Below are positions 55,795 to 62,858 of a DNA stretch of 64,000 nt, piece after piece. The translations under genes and the position numbers were made by a program. Each line of letters opens with the position of its first letter. The first letter of the stretch is position 1. The DNA is from Streptomyces sp. NBC_00344 (lineage in GTDB: Bacteria > Actinomycetota > Actinomycetes > Streptomycetales > Streptomycetaceae): positions 682,001 through 746,000 of the forward strand of contig NZ_CP107996.1 in assembly GCF_036088315.1 (NCBI RefSeq), in the 5' to 3' direction. The notes beneath the pieces were generated by a model, which did not search any database, was not told the origin of the DNA, and saw nothing but the letters and a program-made list of their open reading frames with translations.

Positions 55795-56214
55795 GGCCCC
55801 CCCGGGTCATCTGTGAACAAAGCGTGAACATCATCGCAGGTATGCCCGCACCTTCAAGACCACCCCATCCTCCCGCCCGGCGGACCCCTGCGCGACACCC
55901 TTCCGAAAGGTGCGGGGCCCACCGGCCGCGGACAATGCCGCCAGCTCCTGAAGGCAAGTGCGGTATCCACTCTTGGCCAGGTGGCTCATAACGACTGATT
56001 AGCCGCAAGCAGACCGTTACTTGTTGTTCATGTTCAAGATCGTTTACTCATCATGTACACAACTCTTGACCTGACGGAAACTCAGCGGAACTATCAATCC
56101 GCAGGAGAGCGCTCTCCTTTGCCGCTCGTGCACTTCAGTCGCCGATCCGTCCCGGGCGGACCCGGCGTCTCCCCCGCACCATCGACCGCACCTGCTGACT
56201 CAGGAGAGTTGCTC
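55795..56214 (+). promoter_or_regulatory. Intergenic control region before the discoidin/beta-helix gene
   Basis: 420 bp without a gene. It contains ATCGTTTACTCATC (from 56039), related to the motif at 54521. It also contains a perfect 16-bp palindrome, AGGAGAGCGCTCTCCT (56103-56118), with the central CG of LacI-family operators, about 100 bp before the start at 56215. The LacI gene at 36336-37388 has a near copy in its own upstream region. Confidence 0.55.
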
Positions 56215-58407
56215 ATGTCCGCTCCCTCCACCGGCTTGCCGGTTGCACTGAGATCCTCGCCACCGGAACGGCGAAGTCTGGCCGCCCTGGTAGTCACCGT
56301 CCTGGTGGCCGCGCTGCTCCTCGCCCTCCCCCTGGCGCAGGCCCACGCCGACCCCACCCTGCTTTCCCAGGGCAAGCCCGTCACCGCCTCCAGCGAGGAG
56401 AGCGGCGGCACCGTGGCCGCGAACGCCGTCGACGGTAACGACGGAACCCGCTGGTCGAGCGCCTTCTCGGACCCCCAGTGGATCCGGGTCGACCTGGGCG
56501 CGCAGGCATCGCTCAGCAAGGTCGTGCTCAAGTGGGAGGCCGCTTACGCGAAGGCCTACCAGATTCAGGTCTCCACCGACGGCAGCAGCTGGACCAACGC
56601 GTACTCCACCACCACGGGAGCCGGCGGCACCGAGACGGTCAGCGTCTCCGGCACCGCTCGTTACGTCCGGGTGAACGGCACCGCCCGCGCCACCGGTTAC
56701 GGCTACTCCCTCTGGGAGTTCCAGGTGTACGGCACCACCGGCAGCGGAGGCGGCGGGACCATCCCCGGCGGCGGCGACCTCGGCCCCAACGTCACGGTCT
56801 TCGACCCGTCCACGCCCGACATCCAGGCCAAGGTGGACGATGTGTTCCACCAGCAGGAGTCGGCCCAGTTCGGCGACGGCCGCAAGGCACTGCTGTTCAA
56901 GCCGGGCACGTACAACAACATCAATGCCCAACTCGGCTTCTACACCTCGATCGCCGGCCTCGGCCTCAATCCCGACGACACCACGTTCAACGGTGATGTG
57001 ACCGTCGACGCGGGCTGGTTCAACGGCAACGCCACCCAGAACTTCTGGCGCTCGGCCGAGAACCTCGCGCTCAACCCGGTGAGCGGCACCGACCGCTGGG
57101 CAGTCGCGCAGGCCGCACCGTTCCGCCGGATGCACGTCAAGGGCGGGCTCAACCTGGCCCCCAACGGCTACGGCTGGGCCAGCGGCGGCTACATCGCCGA
57201 CAGCAAGATCGACGGCACCGTGGGACCGTACTCCCAGCAGCAGTGGTACACCCGTGACAGCTCGGTCGGTGGCTGGACCAACGGTGTCTGGAACATGACG
57301 TTCTCCGGCGTCCAGGGAGCGCCGGCACAGAGCTTCCCGACGCAGCCCTACACCACGCTGGACACCACACCGGTCTCCCGCGAGAAGCCGTTCCTGTACC
57401 TGGACGGCAACGACTACAAGGTGTTCGTGCCCGCCAAGCGCACCAACGCCCGAGGTGTCACCTGGGACCACGGGGCTCCGCAGGGGACCTCCATCCCGCT
57501 GAGCCAGTTCTATGTGGTCAAGGCGGGCGCGACCGCTGCCACGATCAACCAGGCGCTTGCCCAGGGCCTCAATCTGCTGTTCACCCCCGGCATCTACCAC
57601 CTCGACCAGACGATCAACGTCAACCGTGCCGACACCGTCGTCCTCGGCCTCGGCCTGGCCACGATCGTCCCGGACAACGGGGTGACCGCGATGAAGGTCG
57701 CCGATGTCGACGGCGTCAAGCTGGCCGGTTTCCTCATCGACGCCGGGCCCGTCAACTCGCAGGTACTGCTCCAGGTCGGCCCCGCCGGTTCGTCCGCCGA
57801 CCACTCGGCGAACCCCACCACCGTCCAGGACGTCTTCGTCCGCATCGGCGGAGCCGGCGCAGGCAAAGCCACCACCAGCATGGAAATCAACAGCAACAAC
57901 ACCATCATCGACCACACCTGGCTCTGGCGCGCCGACCACGGCACCGGCGTCGGCTGGGAAACCAACCGGGCCGACTACGGGCTCACCGTCAACGGAAACA
58001 ACGTCCTGGCCACCGGGCTCTTCGTCGAACACTTCAACAAGTACGACGTTCAGTGGAACGGCCAGAACGGGAAGACCATCTTCTTCCAGAACGAAAAGGC
58101 CTACGACCCGCCCAACCAGGCAGCCGTCCAGGACGGCAGCAACAAGGGCTACGCCGCCTACCGGGTCGCCGACTCCGTCAACACCCACGAAGCCTGGGGA
58201 CTCGGCAGCTACTGCAACTTCACCGCGGACGACACCATCCGGCAGGACCGCGGATTCCTCGTCCCCGACAAGCCCGGCGTCAAGTTCCATGACGTCCTCG
58301 TCGTCTCCCTCGGCGGCAAGGGCCAGTACAACCACGTCATCAACAACACCGGATCACCCACATCCGGCACCTCCACCGTCCCCTCCAACGTCGTCTCCTA
58401 CCCCTGA
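56215..58407 (+). CDS. Secreted discoidin (F5/8 type C, CBM32) and right-handed beta-helix protein, putative polysaccharide hydrolase
   Basis: A 730-aa secreted protein with a long signal (SLAALVVTVLVAALLLALPLAQAHA). An F5/8 type C / CBM32 domain follows (about 48-175: SQGKPVTASSEESGGTVAAN, VDLGAQASLSKVVLKWE, YVRVNGTARATGYGYSLWE). After a Gly-rich linker, about 540 residues look like a parallel beta-helix (KALLFKPGTYNNINAQLGFY, LNLLFTPGIYHLDQTINVNR, TTSMEINSNNTIIDHTWLWR). Such proteins are often labelled adenylyl cyclase in databases, without support here. A GH87/GH55-type glucanase fold is possible, but I cannot fix the family. CAGGAGAG precedes the ATG. Confidence 0.82.
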   Translation: MSAPSTGLPVALRSSPPERRSLAALVVTVLVAALLLALPLAQAHADPTLLSQGKPVTASSEESGGTVAANAVDGNDGTRWSSAFSDPQWIRVDLGAQASLSKVVLKWEAAYAKAYQIQVSTDGSSWTNAYSTTTGAGGTETVSVSGTARYVRVNGTARATGYGYSLWEFQVYGTTGSGGGGTIPGGGDLGPNVTVFDPSTPDIQAKVDDVFHQQESAQFGDGRKALLFKPGTYNNINAQLGFYTSIAGLGLNPDDTTFNGDVTVDAGWFNGNATQNFWRSAENLALNPVSGTDRWAVAQAAPFRRMHVKGGLNLAPNGYGWASGGYIADSKIDGTVGPYSQQQWYTRDSSVGGWTNGVWNMTFSGVQGAPAQSFPTQPYTTLDTTPVSREKPFLYLDGNDYKVFVPAKRTNARGVTWDHGAPQGTSIPLSQFYVVKAGATAATINQALAQGLNLLFTPGIYHLDQTINVNRADTVVLGLGLATIVPDNGVTAMKVADVDGVKLAGFLIDAGPVNSQVLLQVGPAGSSADHSANPTTVQDVFVRIGGAGAGKATTSMEINSNNTIIDHTWLWRADHGTGVGWETNRADYGLTVNGNNVLATGLFVEHFNKYDVQWNGQNGKTIFFQNEKAYDPPNQAAVQDGSNKGYAAYRVADSVNTHEAWGLGSYCNFTADDTIRQDRGFLVPDKPGVKFHDVLVVSLGGKGQYNHVINNTGSPTSGTSTVPSNVVSYP

Positions 58408-58452
58408 TCCCGGTCAGTTGACCGGAATCCCCCCGTATACCGCACCGCATGA

Positions 58453-58484
58453 CCGAGCCCTCCCGCGGGCGCGGGAGGGCTCGG
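58453..58484 (+). terminator. Terminator after the discoidin/beta-helix gene
   Basis: Perfect 14-base arms, CCGAGCCCTCCCGC (58453-58466) and GCGGGAGGGCTCGG (58471-58484), with a 4-base loop, 46 bp past the stop. Confidence 0.85.
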
Positions 58485-58586
58485 GCCAGCCAAGGTCGCC
58501 GAGCCGGTCCGCTGCGAGGTGCAGTGGCGTTCCCAGCTGCTCGCAGAGCTGGATGTCACACAGGTACATCGTCCATACTGCGCACC

Positions 58587-59198
58587 GTGGAACAGCAGAC
58601 AGGCCCGAAGAGCCCGCCCGTACACGGCGCCGCGACCGATCCGGCGTTCGTCCCCGGCCTCATGTCCGTCGTCCCCGCCACACGCGGGGGCGGGGGCCAG
58701 GAGCCGCTGGACGACAAGGCCGCCGAGGAGGTGGATGACCAGGTCCTCGACGAGGCGCCCGAAGAGCCCGGAGCCGTGGAGTCCGAGCCGGAGAAATCAC
58801 CGCCGGTTCAGGACGACAAGACCCCGGACGTCGACGCGCCGGACAACGACGCATCGGAAGAGGCCGCAGCGGACAAGGACGCGACGGACGACGAGGCCCG
58901 GGACGGCGCGATCGACGATTCCGGCGCGGAGTTCGAGGCGTCCGACCGCCGGGGCACGATCGCCGCGAACCGCGACGGTCTCGTCCTGCGCCTTGACGAC
59001 CAGGAGGCCGAGTTCGACTGGAGCGAGATCGGCGCGGTCGAGTACGGCACCACCGCGTTCCCCCGCAGGCTCACCGTCACCGTGCATCTGCGCAACCGCC
59101 ACCGGTACGAGTCCGATGTCACGGCCGGCAGCAAGGACCGCCTCACGGAGTGGACGGAACAGCTCGACGCGGTCCTGGATGCCTATTTCGAGGAATGA
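58587..59198 (+). CDS. Acidic protein of unknown function
   Basis: A 203-aa protein. Residues about 30-115 are highly acidic and probably disordered (repeated Asp/Glu/Ala, e.g. DDKAAEEVDDQVLDEAPEEP). The C-terminal 85 residues form a compact beta-rich domain (RRGTIAANRDGLVLRLDDQE, FDWSEIGAVEYGTTAFPRRL, VTVHLRNRHRYESDV) ending in an amphipathic helix, reminiscent of a PH-like fold. CATACT (58574-58579) ends 7 bases before the GTG, so a leaderless start is chosen. No family recognised. Confidence 0.78.
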   Translation: MEQQTGPKSPPVHGAATDPAFVPGLMSVVPATRGGGGQEPLDDKAAEEVDDQVLDEAPEEPGAVESEPEKSPPVQDDKTPDVDAPDNDASEEAAADKDATDDEARDGAIDDSGAEFEASDRRGTIAANRDGLVLRLDDQEAEFDWSEIGAVEYGTTAFPRRLTVTVHLRNRHRYESDVTAGSKDRLTEWTEQLDAVLDAYFEE

Positions 59199-59469
59199 GC
59201 CGGCGCCCCCGTCAGTCCGTCGACAGGCGCGGAACGCACGAGCCGGCGTCTGTGGGCGGGGCGGTGGCTGTGCGCAGTGCTGCGGAGCGAGCGGTGACGG
59301 AGAGGGTCCCGCGACCGGTCAGGACGATGACGAGGCGCCGTCCGGGGAGAGCGGCACGGCAGCCCGCCCCGGTGGCGGGCCCCGCGCAGCGCGCCGGTTG
59401 CGACGGTCCGGCCACCATGCCGGGCCGTGCTCCCGGCTCGTCCCGGGTGGAAAACGGAAAAGGCCGCCC

Positions 59470-59483
59470 CCGCACCTCTGCGG
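59470..59483 (-). terminator. Terminator of the second tRNA-Pro gene
   Basis: On the minus strand, CCGCA-GAGG-TGCGG is followed by GGGCGGCCTTTTCCGTTTT, a hairpin with T-rich tail about 30 bases beyond the tRNA 3' end. Confidence 0.6.
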
Positions 59484-59513
59484 AAACGACCTCCGACCTG
59501 TGAAAACCACTGG

Positions 59514-59587
<74 letters not shown>

Positions 59588-59912
59588 GTGCTCGTGTGAC
59601 CAGGGGTTTCCCTGGCCGAACGCGCACCGAAACAATACCGCATCCGGACGGGTGGTCACCAACCGCTTTCCGCCGCCCTGGAGGGCGGCCGGCCCTCGGG
59701 TGCGCTCCATGCCGGGCCGTCGCAGCAAGGCCGGGGTCCTGAACCGGCCCGCTGCGCTGCCGACGGGTGACGGAGAGCGCGGCCCCGCGGCGGGGCGTGC
59801 AGCGCCGGTCCGGCGCCCGCTCGCGTCCGGAGCGGCGCGCTACCGGCCGAGCGCGGTGCGGGCACGCCGGCGGCCGCCGCGAACGCTGCCCCTGCGCCGT
59901 CGGGCGGCCCGG
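59588..59912. other. Intergenic stretch between tRNA-Pro and the alpha/beta hydrolase gene
   Basis: About 325 bp, very GC-rich, holding the tRNA promoter (-10 TATTGT on the minus strand, near 59634-59639) and nothing else I can support. The stretch 59199-59469 before the tRNA terminator likewise shows no gene. Confidence 0.55.
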
Positions 59913-60842
59913 TCAGACGTGGCCGTCGAGCCAGCCGACCAGGTCCTCCTGGACCTCCGCACGGTTCACCTCGTTGAGGATCTCGTGACGTGCGCCTTCG
60001 TACGCCTTCCAGCTCAGATCCTCGACGCCGATATAGCGGAAGTCTTCCAGCAGCTCGTACACCAGCGTCATCCGCTGATTGCACGGGTCCTCGCTGCCCA
60101 CGACCACATGGACCGGCAGGTCGGCCGGGATACGCGCCAGCTGCGACGGGTCGTTGATCTTCCGTACGGCCCGTACCCAGTCCAGCGCCAGGCCCGCGCT
60201 GAAGGGGAAGCCGCAGCGTTCATCCGCGGCATAGGCGTCGACCTCCTTCTCGTCCCGGGAGAGCCACTCAAAACCGGTGCGGTGCTCGAAGGGGCCGTTG
60301 AAAGAGGCGAAGAGGTCCGGGATGTAGGAGGAGGGTGCCTCCCGGCCGTGCTCGGCGATCTCCCGCTCCAGTGCGGCGACCGACGTCTCGAACTCGGCAC
60401 CGGGCCCGGGGAGGCTGCGGAACGTTCCGGAGAGGATGACTCCGGCCAGCTCGTCCGGATACTCCTGGACGTAGTCACGGGCCAGCATCGAGCCCAGACT
60501 GTGGCCCAGCAGCACCACGGGGACTCCGGGGTGCAGGGCTCGCGCCTGGTCGCCGACGGCCTGCAGGTCGTCGACCACAGCGCGCCAGGCGTCATCGCCC
60601 GCCACACCGAACCCGCCGGTCGCCGCAGCGGTGGCACCGTGACCACGATGGTCCGACGCGATCACTCCATAGCCGTGGGAGGTCAGGTGGCGGGCAAAGC
60701 GGTCGTAGCGCAGGGCGTGCTCGGACGCGCCGTGGGCGATCTGGACAAGGGCGCGCGGCCTGCCGGTCTCCGGCAGCCAGCTGTAGGTGGCGATCTGCAC
60801 GCCGTCCCGCGCGTGCAGCAGTCCCGAGGTGTGGGTGCTCAT
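59913..60842 (-). CDS. Alpha/beta-fold hydrolase (monoacylglycerol lipase-like)
   Basis: A 309-aa serine hydrolase of the Hydrolase_4 group. The oxyanion region is LVQIAHGASEHALRYDRFA, then GVIASDHRGHGAT, the nucleophile elbow VVLLGHSLGSMLARDYV, the acid Asp in VHVVVGSEDPCNQ and the His in YEGARHEILNEVNR. No signal peptide. GGGAGG lies 9 bases before the ATG at 60842. Substrate unknown; lysophospholipase or monoglyceride lipase activity is typical of relatives. It lies downstream of the cvn operon on the same strand (63-bp gap). Confidence 0.9.
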   Translation of the reverse strand: MSTHTSGLLHARDGVQIATYSWLPETGRPRALVQIAHGASEHALRYDRFARHLTSHGYGVIASDHRGHGATAAATGGFGVAGDDAWRAVVDDLQAVGDQARALHPGVPVVLLGHSLGSMLARDYVQEYPDELAGVILSGTFRSLPGPGAEFETSVAALEREIAEHGREAPSSYIPDLFASFNGPFEHRTGFEWLSRDEKEVDAYAADERCGFPFSAGLALDWVRAVRKINDPSQLARIPADLPVHVVVGSEDPCNQRMTLVYELLEDFRYIGVEDLSWKAYEGARHEILNEVNRAEVQEDLVGWLDGHV

Positions 60843-60905
60843 TTTCCGAGCCTCCCCCGAGCGCTGTTCCTCATGCACCCCGGGCCGGCCGCGGCGTGAC
60901 CGGTC

Positions 60906-61475
60906 TCAGATACCGCCGTCCTCACGACGATGGATCTGGGCGACCAGCTCTGCGGCCGCTGCCTTGATCGTCTCGAGCCCGGCGAGACCCCACTGCCTCG
61001 GCACGGTGTCGACCACGCACACCGCACCGAGCGCGATGCCCGTCCGGTCGATGAGCGGTGCCCCCAGGTAGGAGCGGATGCCGATCTCGTCGACCACGGG
61101 GTTTCCGGCGAAGCGCGGGTAGTCACAGACGTCCTCCAGTACGAGCGCCCTCCGACGCGCGACCACGTGCGGACAGTAGCCGTGATCGCGGGCCATGATG
61201 CGGTGAATTCCTCCGGCGGCCGCCACGGCACTGAGATCGCTCCCGGAGTACGTACCGGTCGGAGTGTGCAGCCCGGCGAAGAACTGCCGGTTCTCATCGA
61301 TGAAGTTGACCATCGCGTACGGCGCCTTGGTGGCGTGGGCCAGGCGGCGGGCGAAATCGTCGAAGGCGTCGTCGGCACGCTCACCGAGGCCGAGCCGGCG
61401 CAGTCGCCGCGCCCGGGCGGGTGCCTCCCGGTCGACCGGGGTCAGCAGCAGCCGGCCTGTCGGGTCGTATGTCAT
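60906..61475 (-). CDS. GAF domain-containing protein of the cvn operon
   Basis: A 189-aa protein. Residues about 28-185 form a GAF domain: DDFARRLAHATKAPYAMVNF, IDENRQFFAGLHTPTG, RDHGYCPHVVARRRALVLED, RSYLGAPLIDRTGIALGAVC. The GAF fold binds small ligands or heme and here could sense a signal. Its ATG overlaps the cvnD stop by 4 bp, so it is a translationally coupled fifth member of the conservon. Confidence 0.88.
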   Translation of the reverse strand: MTYDPTGRLLLTPVDREAPARARRLRRLGLGERADDAFDDFARRLAHATKAPYAMVNFIDENRQFFAGLHTPTGTYSGSDLSAVAAAGGIHRIMARDHGYCPHVVARRRALVLEDVCDYPRFAGNPVVDEIGIRSYLGAPLIDRTGIALGAVCVVDTVPRQWGLAGLETIKAAAAELVAQIHRREDGGI

Positions 61476-62065
61476 CGATGGACTCCCTGGTTGATGGCCG
61501 GTGTGGTGTCGAGCAGATGACCGACGAGCGTGACGAGGGTGCGGATCCCCGAACTGGCGATCCGGGCGTCGCAGAGCACCACCGGGATGTCCGGTTTGAG
61601 GTCCAGCGCGGATCTGACCTCCTCGGCTCCGTAGCGGAAGGCACCGTCGAACTCGTTGACGGCGACCACGAATCCGATCCCGCGCTGCTCGAAGAAGTCG
61701 ATGGCCCCGAAGCACTCCACCAGCCGGCGGGTGTCGGCCAGCACAACCGCGCCCAGCGCACCAGCGGAGAGCTCGTCCCACAGGAACCAGAAGCGCTCCT
61801 GCCCGGGTGTCCCGAAGAGATAGAGCACATGGTGTTCGTCGAGGGTGATCCGTCCGAAGTCCATGGCCACGGTGGTCGTGGACTTGGACTCGACCCCCTC
61901 GAGACTGTCGGTCTGCTCGCCCGCCTGGGTCAGTGTCTCCTCGGTACTCAGCGGTGAGATCTCGCTGACCGCCCCCACGAAGGTCGTCTTACCGACCCCG
62001 AAGCCGCCCGCGACCAGGATCTTCAGTGCGGTGGGGAAGAGATCAGAGCCGTCGTCGTAGGCCAT
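61472..62065 (-). CDS. cvnD: CvnD-type small GTP-binding protein
   Basis: A 197-aa Ras/MglA-like GTPase. The P-loop is GGFGVGKTT (residues 20-28), the G3 region YLFGTPGQERFWFLWDEL, and the G4-like VAVNEFDGA (NxxD). CvnD proteins work with CvnA, B and C in a membrane complex likened to eukaryotic G-protein signalling (established in S. coelicolor). Its start overlaps the cvnC end by 23 bp. Confidence 0.95.
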   Translation of the reverse strand: MAYDDGSDLFPTALKILVAGGFGVGKTTFVGAVSEISPLSTEETLTQAGEQTDSLEGVESKSTTTVAMDFGRITLDEHHVLYLFGTPGQERFWFLWDELSAGALGAVVLADTRRLVECFGAIDFFEQRGIGFVVAVNEFDGAFRYGAEEVRSALDLKPDIPVVLCDARIASSGIRTLVTLVGHLLDTTPAINQGVHR

Positions 62066-62414
62066 CGAGCACTGCCTCCAGCAAAGAAATGTCGGTGGGT
62101 TCTTCATCGAAGCGGGGGGCGCGCGCAGTGACCGCCCCGCAGTCCATCAGGTCGGAGAGCAGCACTTTGGTGACGACAACGGGGAGTCGCAGATGGGCCG
62201 CGACCTCCGCCACCGAGGTCGGCCGCTCGCACAGTCCCCGCGCCTGGGTGTGTTCGGGACCGAGATGCCCTGGAAGCACCGTCCCGGTCGCCATCACCTG
62301 GGACAGCAGGTCGAGTTCGGCTGTCGGCCGGGTGCGGCCGTTGCTCACCGCATACGGACGGATCAGCCGTCCGGCCGCCTCGTCGAGCCATGGGCTGTCC
62401 TGGGGGAAGGACAC
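62043..62414 (-). CDS. cvnC: CvnC-type DUF742 protein
   Basis: A 123-aa protein. The DUF742 core is RLIRPYAVSNGRTRPTAELD, LCERPTSVAEVAAHLRLPV and VVVTKVLLSDLMDCGAV, with a winged-helix-like second half. It starts with GTG at 62414, 2 bp after the cvnB stop. It is the third element of the conservon and probably links the kinase and GTPase. Confidence 0.94.
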   Translation of the reverse strand: MSFPQDSPWLDEAAGRLIRPYAVSNGRTRPTAELDLLSQVMATGTVLPGHLGPEHTQARGLCERPTSVAEVAAHLRLPVVVTKVLLSDLMDCGAVTARAPRFDEEPTDISLLEAVLDGLRRRL

Positions 62415-62416
62415 GC

Positions 62417-62851
62417 TCAGCGCCCCGTGACGCTCGTTGCGGCGGCATGCCTGCGGGGCGGTGTCACCAGATACGGCCGGACACTCTTCACCAGCATCGC
62501 CATCTCGTATCCGAGCACGGCCGCGTCCGTCTCACGGCCGGCCAGTACGGCGAGGCAGGTGCCCGACCCCGCGGTCGAGACGAACAGCAGAGTGGAGTCG
62601 AGTTCGACCACCACCTGCCGGACCTCACCGTTGTCGCCGAAGCGCGCCCCCGCACTGCGGCCGAGCGAGTACAGCCCGGAGGCGAGCGCCGCCATGTGGT
62701 CGGCGCTGTCGGAGTCGAGACCGTGCACCGATTTCACCAGTCCGTCCGCGGAGAGCAGGACCGCGTTGCGGGTGAAAGGGACGCGCTGGACCAGGCCGCT
62801 CAGCAGCCAGTCGAGATCGGACACATGTCCGGTCGGCACATCACTCGCCAT
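62417..62851 (-). CDS. cvnB: CvnB-type roadblock/LC7 domain protein
   Basis: A 144-aa roadblock/LC7 protein: DLDWLLSGLVQRVPFTRNAV, LLSADGLVKSVHGLD, DHMAALASGLYSLGRSAGA, and VRQVVVELDSTLLFVSTAGSG. Roadblock proteins act as GTPase partners or GAP-like regulators, here of CvnD. It starts at ATG 62851, 7 bp after the cvnA stop. Confidence 0.95.
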   Translation of the reverse strand: MASDVPTGHVSDLDWLLSGLVQRVPFTRNAVLLSADGLVKSVHGLDSDSADHMAALASGLYSLGRSAGARFGDNGEVRQVVVELDSTLLFVSTAGSGTCLAVLAGRETDAAVLGYEMAMLVKSVRPYLVTPPRRHAAATSVTGR

Positions 62852-62858
62852 GGTGCAT

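Noticed and set aside
56200..58335. Minus-strand open frame of 711 codons opposite the discoidin/beta-helix gene
   Set aside because: Repetitive Val/Gly/Asp composition from antisense reading; the plus strand has a signal peptide, CBM32 and a terminator after it.
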